From Apoderus coryli (taxonomy: Eukaryota > Arthropoda > Insecta > Coleoptera > Attelabidae), in assembly GCA_911728435.2 (NCBI GenBank), contig OU452206.1, positions 15,468,297 through 15,532,296 of the forward strand: DNA of 64,000 nt. The letters run 5' to 3'. The position numbers were made by a program, and so were the translations under genes. Under the pieces are notes generated by a model that was not told where the DNA came from, did no database searches, and worked only from the letters and a program-made list of their open reading frames with translations. Shown one piece after another: positions 46,410 to 57,100 of this stretch; positions within the stretch are counted from its first letter, which is position 1; the number at the start of each line of letters is the position of its first letter.

Positions 46410-46815
46410 TTCCGATATTAACAACTTACATAGTTTATTAAAAATTAGCCTAGAACAAAACTTCTTTCTGTTTAATGGTAAGTACTATAGACAGCTTGAT
46501 GGACTCGGAATGGGTAACAGCATATCATCCTTTCTCGCTGAGGTGTTCATGTCTAGTATAGACAAAAAGATTGATTCTAGCAGTATTCATGGCCCCAAAA
46601 TTCTCTTCTTTCTTTCGATACGCAGATGATATCCTCTGTTTATATCGAGGCTCCGATCAAGATATTGCCCTTACTCTGGAGTTCATGAATTCTCTCCATG
46701 ATCGCATCAAATTTACTGTCGAAAAAGAAACAAACTACTCACTACCTTAGATCTTAAAATATACAGAGACAATACCAACCTTAAGTTCTCTATCTATCGC
46801 CCCAATGACAGTTGA
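46410..46815 (+). pseudogene. Penelope-like reverse transcriptase fragment
   Basis: In successive frames: SLLKISLEQNFFLFNGKYYR then QLDGLGMGNSISSFLAEVFM; after a +1 shift FFRYADDILCLYRGSDQDIA with the catalytic YADD, LEFMNSLHDRIKFTVEKETN; after another shift LDLKIYRDNTNLKFSIYRPN. The order (G.GMGN.IS..LAE.FM, RYADDI, hD.IKFTvE, LDLKI, FSIYR) is that of Penelope RTs rather than LINE RTs. The GIY-YIG endonuclease is not present. At least two frameshifts and one stop. Confidence 0.8.
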
Positions 46816-48235
46816 CTAACTATTCTTCTTCTTCTTTTATATCTCCTGCTACACCCAGAACAACACCAACTTTCGCTAACATATCAACACCAACCCTAAC
46901 CACCTACTCGTAGCGCAGTGCTTAAGTCTGTGTTTTCAGGCTTTTGTTTCAATTTGATGGATTAATTACTACAATATCCCTACCACTTTAAACATACATA
47001 TAGGGGTTTGTCTTCGAACGATTAGGCCTCGGCACCCCCCTTTTTTCAACGTTACTTCTTGTAAATGTAGAATTTTGTTCAACTAACTTCCGTGTTTAAC
47101 TAGACACTCCAAATTTATAAAAACCTGACACACTCTACACCGAATTTGGTTGAAATCAGAACTACATAAAGATCTTTAATAGAAATGATCTGAATATAGT
47201 TTTACCACAGTAGACCGTCGCGCCTAGATTGACTCACCCTGTATAACAAGTCAGTTAGTCTACATCTACCCACTTTTCGTTTAATTACTAACGGAAATTA
47301 CTATTTTGCCGTAAAATCTAATTCTAATCTAGTTTAAGTTAAATTAACGTTAAGTGTTTTTGGGGATTGAACGTTTATTATACTGACTTGATATTAAAAC
47401 TGTTCTGTTGTAGCCAAGGGGTTTTTGAGATCTTCTAAAATTCCATTTCATTGTTGTTTATGCATTTATTCAGCTCTAAAGGCGAGCCATGTAATTAAAG
47501 TACCTACTATTGTAGGTGGAAAGTTTCGTTCGGATTGAATTTCTCAAATTCACACAAAAGTATAGAGTTTGTTTTTTGCCTTTATCCTGGAAGGGTAGAT
47601 GAAAGTTTTTGCAAGCGGAATTGAAAAACAGATCGTTTAGTTCAAAAAAGCATTTTATTTTTTAACATAATCTTAAAATATCTTGTTCCTTTTAATCCAG
47701 CCGAGCCCGTCGGAGAGATATACAGGGTACTTCAAACGCGATGGCCTATGAGAAGTATATATAGTACGACACAGTTAAGAATATACGCTTTTAAATGGGC
47801 TATCCATATAAAACTGTATCATTATTAACTGTGTCGTACTATACCTAGAGAACGGAATGAAATATATATTTCTGATACTTTGGGTACTGTTATTTGATGC
47901 CGGGATCTAGGTTTTGAACATATTTTCGCCAATGCGCGGTTGCCACATCTTGAAACAACCTTTTTATTGCATTTTCGGATTCTACGTGTGATTCTGAGCA
48001 TATTTCCTATTCACATACCCTATAGTTATCTCTGACTGTTTTTGACATGAATTAATTTTTTCATCAAAAACAGCATCGCCAGTACTGACAGAAAGCTGCA
48101 ATTTTTAAAGCAGCTTCTTAAAACACAATTCTTATGTAATTGTCAGCCATATTTTTTCGACAAAAAAAAATAATAAAAATTAGATAATAAAGCAAAAAGT
48201 GTGATACAATAATAAGTTTAAAATTACATACAAAA
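46816..48235. other. Intergenic stretch
   Basis: It contains repeat ends with CACCCTGTATAA (47237) and TACAGGGTACTTC (47722), and the inverted repeat at 47761-47842. No gene was recognised. Confidence 0.4.
47761..47842. repeat. 18-bp perfect inverted repeat
   Basis: ATAGTACGACACAGTTAA (47761-47778) and TTAACTGTGTCGTACTAT (47825-47842) are separated by 46 bases. It could fold as a hairpin in RNA or be the ends of a very small element. Confidence 0.6.
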
Positions 48236-48272
48236 TTATAATTAGTATTATGTGTGTATTTTAAGAATTTTA

Positions 48273-50392
48273 TACAAATAATTAATAATAATAATATATG
48301 TTTATTAGTTCTAAAAGGTATTACGTAAATTTGTACAAAAAATGTATTATTACAACCATTAGAACTAAAGGGCGTGAAATCTCAGCCTCTCAACTAGGTT
48401 GAGTGCTGTTGAAGCCCAAGAAACAATACACAATAAAAAATATCAAAAAAAAATCAGTACTACACAATAAATACAATATTAAAACACATAAGTATACAAA
48501 AATAAAGTGTTGGGTTAAAAACAGTGCAAACAAAATGCCCAAATGAAATGCCTAAACGCTGTCAAGCAATATTATTTAATCGTAGATCTAAACACATGCA
48601 AACTCTGAGAGAAATCCTTAATCACAAACTGCTTAACTAGCGTGGCGACACTATAAGAGAACGATCTTTTAAACATTTCCTTTTTATGAAGAGGGACTGT
48701 TAATAGACTTTTACGTCTGATGTTTAGATTATGCACATCAGTTCTATACACAATTCTATTAACCAGATAAGGAGGGGTTTTATATTTTATTATTTTGTAA
48801 AAGAAGCATGTTGAATGCGTCTGTTATACATATTCAACCAACCAGCCTCCTTAAGTTTGTGAGATATGCGATGTCTTCTTCGAATGCCAAATATGAACCG
48901 CAAGCAAGAGTTCTGCAACTTCTGAACTCTCCCTCTGTCCACACTATCAAGACAAGGACCGTAGATGCTGTCACAGTAGTTTAAGTGCGATAAGACAAGA
49001 GCATCACACATACGAATCTTCAAGGTTACATTTAACGAATGTCGGTGAAAGTATAATTTTTTTAACATTCCATATCCGATTTTAAGTTTTGATGTTATAT
49101 GGCCTTGAATCGCAGCTTGTGATCCAGAACAAGTCCCAAGTTCTTTGCTCCTTCCTGGAAAACCAAAATGTCTCCATCCAATTCAAGGGCATTTTGTTGA
49201 ATTTGATTTCTTACACTATTGCCACAAAATAGCATACAAACGGTTTTATTCGTGTTTAATTTTAACAAATGATCACGCGATATTTGATGTATTCTCCTCA
49301 AGTCTCGATTTATACGATCCACGGCCACCGCAGCGTCTACCTACAAAATTCTAAATCTCTGACAAAAACAGACGAATACAGACTATAAAGTATCGGACCC
49401 AGAACACTACCCTGCGGCACACCAGATAGAACAGATCTCTTCCTAGACATATGCTCATCGCTCACAACACACTGACGACCCGTGAGGAATGATCTCAACA
49501 AACCTCTTGACTCTACGCTGAAACCAAAATAATTCAACATAGCAGCAAGGATATCATGATTAAGTAGATCGACTGCTTTACTAAAATCAAGCAGAACCAA
49601 AATGACAGCCCTGCCACTATCCAAAGCGCTAAATAGATCATCTGTCACTTGAGACAATGCTGTAGAGCAGCTAAAGCTTGTAATTAAAAATGATGACATT
49701 TGCTGTTCCATAATTTTTCCTAAAATTTTTGAAAGTGTCGGCAGGACAGATATACAACGCAAATGGCTCAGTTCAGAAGGACAGCCAATCTTAGGCAAAG
49801 GTACAACCTTAGCATATTTCCATTCATCTGGAAAAATACACTGCTCAGTACATGTGTTAATGATATTCACTATAGGTTTAATAATCACAGGACAACACAG
49901 AGATATAAGAGCTATATTAATGTCATCAAGTCCACAAGCCTTGGTTTTGATTTGTCGCACAATATTTATGACCTCCTCCTCCGTAACTAGCGAAAACCTG
50001 AAGTCTTGATTATTTATTCTGTTGTTCATATAGAAATTTATCATGTTAACATCAGGAGGTTGACTATTCCCGCTTGCCTCGATAAAATAGTTATTTAGTC
50101 GATCCGGATCTCTTAAGTTTTCAGGTATATTTGAGGATTTGGTTCCAAGAATATTTAACTTTTTAGTTCTGCCCACATCTCTTTCATGTTAGAGTTGCGA
50201 AATCTAAACTCCAGATATGCTTTTTTTTTCAGCTCTAATCGCAGAAGTAGTAAAATTACGTAACTGGTTATAGTAGTTATAGTGTTCAGGCTTTTTTGTA
50301 CTTCTGTACTTTTTCAAAGCTCTACATCGCAATCGTTGCATGTATCTAACATTACTGGTGATCCAAGGACAGTACGGTTTTTTTTTACATAT
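48273..50392 (-). mobile_element. LINE insertion, 5'-truncated, with about 36-bp TSD
   Basis: A block of about 36 bases beginning ATAATTAGTATTAT and ending TTTTAAGAATTTTAT is present at both borders (48238-48272 and 50393-50428) with one mismatch. On the minus strand the element runs from linker/RT coding sequence to an AATAAT-rich 3' tail near 48290. Such long duplications are compatible with LINE target-primed insertion. Confidence 0.75.
48790..50390 (-). pseudogene. Jockey-type LINE reverse transcriptase, catalytic YADD deleted
   Basis: From 50390 downwards: PWITSNVRYMQRLR-type and KKPEHYNYYNQLRNF linker. Then 50176-49337 is one open frame with GLDDINIALISL, WKYAKVVPLPKIG, LPTLSKILGKIMEQQ, ILVLLDFSKAVDLLNHDIL and LSGVPQGSVLGPILYSLY. 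These are RT fingers and palm with the first catalytic Asp. After FVRDLEFCR the sequence jumps directly to AVDRINRDLRRIHQISRDHL, so the YADD box is missing. The thumb (LNTNKTVCMLF, GAKNLGLVLDHKL) and C-terminal part (LSHLNYCDSIYGPCLD, RVQKLQNSCLRFIFG) follow with frameshifts. Confidence 0.85.
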
Positions 50393-50429
50393 ATAATTAG
50401 TATTATATGTGTATTTTAAGAATTTTATT

Positions 50430-51500
50430 TATATTTAGATAATTTTATTTATACTAAATAAATAATAATTATTGTGACAACAGTTGTCACTAATAATCAA
50501 ACAGAATAATTGTTTTCCATGGAGCACTTGATTGGTAACATGGCTAAATTAAATAATATTTTTTTTATATATATTTTTTTTAGGAATTTTAAATATAACT
50601 TCATTGCAGGAATTTAGAGGTTTTGTCTATTTACATTCGTCGAATAGACCCTTGTGCGTTTTTCGTATTTGTGATTGGGAAGACAGCCTGTACTTTCTAT
50701 GAACAAATGGATTATCGTACTTAGTATAATAATACAAACATTTATTTATAAATTATTAATCCATATTATGCAGTTTACTTTAAACGCTCCAAAACAAATC
50801 TTATTCACAGTGACAGTTCATCCTAGTTAATCCTGCATAATCGTTGATAACTGATACCTATAAATAATGTTTTTTTATGTCTACTGTTTTTTTTTTCCTT
50901 TACTTTCAAGGAAATTGAATAACGTCTAACGTTTAAATTGACCACAAATAAGCATATTTTAACACCGCTAGTAATGTCAGAATGCTAATGATTGGATTTT
51001 CTTAATTTATTGTTTATTGTGAAATAACAGAACTTTATAAATTGTGTAAATGGTTATAATGAGCGCAGATCACGGCAGGTAATTATAGATTAATTATACT
51101 GGTGGTGTGACTATTCGATACAACTCTGTATTTTATTCCCGCTATATCGGATTTATAGTTCTCAAAACATTTTTTCCACTTTGACGGTTATATCCACAGA
51201 AATCTTATATTATATATATATATATATACTCTAGAATGATAGGTATATTTAAAATTAAATTTTACCATTTGGTAACATTCAAATAAAAAAATGGAATAAA
51301 GGAATTTAAGAAATAAAAAATTACATTAAATATCTAAATACTTTATTGTCTAACAGGTACAACCCAATAATAATAAATCTAAGCAGAAACGAGAAATAAG
51401 TAAAAATTCTAATACTGGAAAATATCTTAAGGACATGAGCATTCTAATTATTTATTTTATTATTATATAATATTTGTTTGTTTATACAACCACCTTAGGC
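50430..51500. other. AT-rich intergenic stretch
   Basis: A TA microsatellite lies near 51206-51230. A LINE-like 3' border TTTATTGTCTAACAGGTAC is near 51340. I found no further exons of the THAP gene. Confidence 0.4.
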
Positions 51501-51507
51501 GTCTTAC

Positions 51508-52169
51508 CTCTCTACAGCCTTCAAAGAAGGGATGCAAGAAACAGTGACTTCACAAATATTTTCCGTGTCCATGTAAACCACTTCCATATCATCCCTACTA
51601 CTCGCAATAGTATTTTGTGACAAAACATGGTTGGTAGAACTTGTATTCTCAGCAATTTCATGGAGGATTCTATAATTAAGTATATTCCAGTTTAACAACA
51701 GAATTCAAACGAACTTTGTATACCTACACAACGTAGGAAATATATTCTTGACATACATATCACGCATTTTTGACAGACTGCTTTTAAGTAACCAGTGTCT
51801 TGATATCAAACGATTAAGAATTTAACTTCCACTCTCATTTACATAATGTCTTCTTTTCAACAAAAGTTTGGGAACTGCATCGGGTACGAGGGTGATCCTC
51901 TTGCCGTCTTCTCTACAAATGATATCTTCTACAGCGAAATGCTTACTGCATATGACATTCCCATCACATAAATTTTCTGTACTAGGATCCCAATGCCCGC
52001 ATCCAAACCTCATGTCTTTTTTTTTGTCAAGCTAAAAATGAGTATCATGTCAATGGTATCATATTGACTCAAACTCAGACTGTTAGAAACCCGAAACAAT
52101 AACGTACTGAAAATGTTTAATACCAGGAATGAGACCTTCATTTTTACACCACAACACTATACACCTCAT
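51508..52169 (-). pseudogene. THAP-domain gene fragment with an in-frame stop
   Basis: Minus strand. Exon 1 (52169-52104) reads MRCIVLWCKNEGLIPGIKHF then QY, with the first THAP cysteine pair. Exon 2 (52031-51724) reads LDKKKDMRFGCGHWDPSTEN, NVICSKHFAVEDIICRE, ITLVPDAVPKLLLKRRHYV, NESGS, then a TAA (51824-51822). Without changing frame it continues RLISRHWLLKSSLSKMRDMY, VKNIFPTLCR to a GT donor. Exon 3 (51669-51508) joins in phase: ILHEIAENTSSTNHVLSQNT to LKAVER, again to a good donor. C-x4-C, W, C-x2-H (CSKHF) and the AVP tail make a complete THAP C2CH zinc-finger. The donor after exon 1 is weak (GTTATT) and an exon 2 stop is present, so this is a pseudogene or needs a sequence check. No 3' exons were found. 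Confidence 0.65.
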
Positions 52170-52199
52170 TGTTTGTTAAATAAACGAACTAAAAACCAA

Positions 52200-53295
52200 A
52201 ATAACAAATATTAAAAACAATTTTAATCACAAATAGGTATATCTATCAACAATTAAAATATACCACGAATAAAACCATAACTCAATTATAAAACCTATCT
52301 GAATTGTTGTGAAGCCGACTCTGACAAATATTCCCACTACGAGAAACGTCATTTGCGAAAACATACGCTGTTGCGAAATCTCCTAAATTTAATAAGATTT
52401 GGAAAAAATGTTTCGCTCATATTGCTGAAAACTAAACAGTATGCAATTTTACCCATAACATTTAATTATTTGATTTTGTCAAGCAGTTTCGTATGACGCA
52501 ACATATGGATTTATTTATAAAACAGATATGTCGCATAAATTCTGTAAGGCGAACGACAAAATACTTTTAAATATGGCACCTCTGTACTGAAAATAAGATA
52601 TTGAGGAGCATGCGTAGATCGTGAAAACTCTGCATACCCGTTACACTTTTTGGTATTAGACTGGATTTAATTAGGATTCTAGAGTACATATATAATATAA
52701 GATTTCTATGGTTATATCTCATCGAAACATGGTTTTGAGAGGTTTCGACCGCTGCTTAAGGTGATGAAAATGTATGAGTGTAGTGAGGACACATGTTAAA
52801 AGCACCATCTAGTGGACCTTTGTCAAAATATAAAACGTGACCATCGTAGTTTTACTAGAATAAGATCTTAAACTAATTGGTTTGGTTTTGTTAAAGTAAA
52901 TATGCCATTAAGAATGTCAAACCGAATCAGCTGATGTTAGATTTGACGTATTTATCTAACATGCATCGCTGTATACACCGAAGAAGTTTTCCATCAATAC
53001 TGACACACCCGGTATATTTAACACAAATGCATACAGCTGAACATCAATAATAATTATTGTTGAATGTACGTAAATATGCTTGGTTAGTCATCCATATAGA
53101 ATACAAATCGTCGCAGATCGAATATTGGTGAAAGTAGTGACATGCATCATGAAATCCAATGTATAACAAAATTAAATATTGAAAAGAAAAAAACTATAGA
53201 AGTTAAAAACTATGGAAAGCATTAATAATTGTAATATAATTACTAAAACAGAGCGAATAATCAGTTCTAGAGCCATTTATAATCAAAACACAATA
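52200..53295. other. Intergenic stretch
   Basis: No gene or element end was recognised. Confidence 0.4.
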
Positions 53296-53640
53296 ATTTT
53301 TATGAAATAATCCATTCAAAGAGGAGCGATGATTATACACATAAATAATACGACGTCAGCTCCACAAAATAAATATATTCATATATCAAAACACACGGCA
53401 AATTGCCTATGTCAGTCAGACATGTTTCGAGAAATTTTTAATTCTCATCATCAGTGACATTTGGATACAAGACAAACTATTTAGTTTCATAATGTAACGT
53501 ACTCTAAAAAGGGATAAGCAAACTTTAATAATATGTAGAACAATTTGAACATTCATTTTTCTTACCATTTTGTGAAAAATGTTTGTGAAGTTTTACACAA
53601 ATCAAAGTTAAAACATTGTTTTATGAAATCAAAATCAAAA
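53296..53640 (-). mobile_element. Penelope-like unit with hammerhead motif
   Basis: The TGAAATAATCCATTC border and GAGGAGCGATG are shared with the 46110 unit. The HHR is on the minus strand; no RT sequence is seen on this side. The right border is uncertain. Confidence 0.55.
53413..53459 (-). ncRNA. Hammerhead ribozyme candidate 7
   Basis: Minus strand: stem I GTCA, CTGATGA, extra T, stem II GAGAA/TTCTC, GAAA, ACATGT, C at the cleavage position (the most common base there), then TGAC, pairing with GTCA. Stems I and II differ from the other copies by paired changes. Confidence 0.7.
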
Positions 53641-53644
53641 AATA

Positions 53645-53996
53645 ATTAAACTATAATCGAGATTAAAATTATTTAACGGCAGATCGCCTATTTTTGTATT
53701 TTCTTTTCATTTATCATAACTGATGTTTGTAATTTTTAAAGAAATTTTTTTTAAAGATTTAACTTTATAGCATGTACATATAGCTTAAAATTGTAAATGA
53801 CAAAAAAACCTCAACAATTTTTTATTAACTATTGTCATTTACAATTTTAAGCTATACATTTTAAGCTATACATATAACGTTAAATTTTTAAAAAAAAATT
53901 CTTAAAAAATTACAAACATCAGTTATGATAAATAAAAAGAAAATACAAAAATAGGCGATCTGCCGTTAAATAATTTTAATCTCGATTATAGTTAAA
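53645..53996. repeat. 350-bp near-perfect palindrome
   Basis: The arms are about 53648-53810 and 53830-53994 (TTTAACGGCAGATCGCC against its complement, TGTCATTTACAATTTTAAGC against its complement). It directly follows the HHR unit, like the other palindromes in this window. Confidence 0.8.
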
Positions 53997-54199
53997 AGTA
54001 TAAAGACTTTATCACTGGAGGAGCTTGAGGCGATACGAGAAGTGGAAAAAACGCTGGCAAGTTTAAATATTTTTCGAGAAATAAATAAAAGTATCTTTTT
54101 TTTTTATCAAACCTCGTACGTGTCAGAATTACTTTTTTTGCATTGTTGCCAACAAGTGCACGATTTCTTAATACATTCTAATGCTAATGTGCTTTGCAG

Positions 54200-57100
54200 G
54201 ATTTGCAGACGGCTATCACCGCGCGGTCTAGCCCTCTCCCTGGTATGCCTGACGATTCTTCTCTGCATCTACTACACGAGTTATGTGTCTGACGTACAGC
54301 GCGGTAATCATTCCACGCAAAATGGTGAAAATGTAAACAGAGAGTTCCCACAGCCACTGCGCAGCATGGCTAGGCGGTTATTCGAGAAAAAGGCCTTCGA
54401 GAATTGTCCGAAACTGATGACAGCTGAGACGGATATTAGCACAGTAGATATTTTTAAGGATTTTGAATTTCAGGTAAGATAAATTTTATTTTTATACGTT
54501 ATTCTGTGACACCGTGTATATTATAAGAATTTAATTTTACTCATTTTTCAATTTATATGATACATACAGTAAATTTCAGTATGGGAAGCTGTTCGTGCCT
54601 CAACGGCACCAGTTTATTTTTTTTTTCTTATTTTAGTGTCCTCTATTGTGTGGCACTATGCAATGTACTTTTTTCTATGTCACCCTGTATATTTCGGATA
54701 TCACGTTTACAAACAGAATATAGTTTAAAAATTTTGCTAATAAATAGACATAGACATAGAATAACCTGAAGAAGGCGATGAACCATCGCCGAAACGTCGT
54801 AATAAAGTTAGACAAGCGAAATGTAACTTTTCGCCAAAAATTGAGAAAAAAGAAAATTTGTTTTCAAGCAAGTAAAACCCAACGAAAAAAATAAAAAATT
54901 AAAAGGAAAAATGGTTCAAGAACATAAATAAAGAAAGAGAGTTTATCTCTATAAAAATTTGGAATATTTTTCAAGTAATAGCAAAAAATACGTTTTATTT
55001 TTATAATTTTGAAGGTCATTTACTAACTAACGACTTCCCCCCACCACTAACTTCCATCCCCTCAATTCTGTGTAAATTAATAACGCCCGATCGTATTTTG
55101 ATCTCAGCTCGGGGTTGCCAGTTTGGGGTTTTTTTTCGCAGTTTTGGGAAAAAAATAAACTTGTGAGGAAATTTTGGGGAAAGCGATTGCAAGGGGAAAT
55201 CTTTGGGGTTATTATTCGTTTATTTGATGGAAACGAAGATTCAGTTCAAGAATCCTAAATGGTGTCATTGCCATCTACATTTTATCGGAGGTATCTTTCT
55301 GTTTTGTAATTTTGTATTCAGTGTGTGTAAGTACCAAGATCCTTTTGTATAGTATTTACATTGAACTAAGTGAAGTATTGTATTGAATTGTTCAATAAAT
55401 AAAGTAAAAAAACAGATAATTTAGACGTTATTAAATAACTTAAGTATAAAAGAATAAAAAGTAATGTCATTCAAACGTCGAAATTATCATCTGGCAACCC
55501 TGTCTCAGCTATCTGTAGTTGCCCTATTGTCCTCGTTATTCTGGGACAATCTGTGTTGTTTTTCAAATACGTTGTTGTAAATAATTAAAAAATAATTCTT
55601 TATCAACATATATACAAATTTTTATTATCGTTTTGTATGTATTTTCTTTTCATCATTTACTTTTCGCACTAGAATTCACACGGTTTGAAGCACGTAAATA
55701 ATTGCAGAATTTCTTACATTTTCATTTTGCATAATTCCTTTTGGAATTTGTAATAATATGAAATCTTTTTATGTATTTGAAACGATCGTTCACTGAACTG
55801 GTCTCTCGCTTTATTTTCCATTTATCTCTACAATATTATGGTGATACTTATAATACCATTACGCGACAAGTCACCCAATAATAAGTATATAATTTATTCC
55901 TTTTCAGGGATTTTATATTTTGTAAATTTCAATGTCTATATGGTCGACGTAATTAGCATAATGGGTATGATACGCGCGTAGCTTAGTCGTGAACGCCGCT
56001 TTGCGTGCCGAAAGTCCTGGGTTCAAACCCCTGCTTAGGCAATTTTTTTTAATTTTAATTAAGTAGTTTGTTAGGTTAGTTTATTGGAAATAATAAAAAT
56101 TATATTAATAATTATTAAAATTATGTGTCTTAACGCAAGTCATAAATTTTAAATTATATTTGTATCTTGCCGGGAATGTTTTATTCTAGTTTTAATGCTG
56201 GAAAAGATGTCATTGCCTTGTTGTCAATATCTGGGATAGACCATACTAGTTACCGTTGAATATTTCTTAGCAATAAGCAAAACGTGATTAATTTTAATTC
56301 GGTGAAACATAAAATGTGTTAAATCACAAGTGTTTATGTTTTAGTTTCAAATATATTTTCATAAGCACAATGTAATTGAATTTACACTGCACATAACAAT
56401 TCCTGTTCAGTGTAATTGTATTTTATAATTAAATTTCATTTTATAGTTAACTGGGCCGTTCATTGGCGTAGAGCGATTGTTTTTTGTGTGAATTCTAACA
56501 GCATTAAAAAATGAGCTTTCGTCAAATTGTGTGGGATTCAACGAGAATAAACGTTTTTCGTGATCAGTTTTTGCACAGCATTAATTAACTGATTTTGGAG
56601 CACCTTCACGAATGCGTCTCTATGCTGGGTCAAGTCCTTAATATCCATCAATTGTTCCCAATACGAATTTCCTGGGTTGACCGAGTCACCAACGAGGAGG
56701 TCCTTCGAAAAATGAACTGCCAGCTAACCCTCATGAATACAACGCAAACTTGAGTATTTGGGCCATTTCATGAGAAGCCCTGTCAAGTATCGTCTGCTAC
56801 AACTGCTCCTGCAAGGTAAGGTGGAAGGAAGAAGGGGTCCAGGTAGAAGGAGAATTTCCTGGCTCGCCAACTTACGGAACTTCAATAGACTTGTTCCGCG
56901 CTGCAGCCAACAAAGTGCGCAGTGCCATGATGATAGCCAACATCCGGAACGGATAAGGCCGACGAAGAAGAAGAAGTTCCCAATATTTCGAGCTCACGGT
57001 TATAGTAAATGATGGCTGCAGAAGTTACGGTTATGAGATTGGCTTTCTGAATAGTTTTCCTTAAATCAGTTGCTTCTGAACTTGGAAAAGTCCAGCTTGA

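Larger units (their letters stand above)
46110..46815 (+). mobile_element. Penelope-like element fragment
   Basis: The left border TGAAATAATCCATT is shared with the unit at 53302. A hammerhead motif on the minus strand (46192-46235) is followed by reverse transcriptase sequence on the plus strand. HHR and RT in opposite orientation imply an inverted terminal repeat copy, which Penelope-like elements often have. Confidence 0.75.

Noticed and set aside
51206..51230. TATATA run as promoter TATA box
   Set aside because: It is a dinucleotide microsatellite and no first exon follows.
52725..52760. TCATCGAAACATGG as a further hammerhead
   Set aside because: No CTGANGA box upstream at the right distance.
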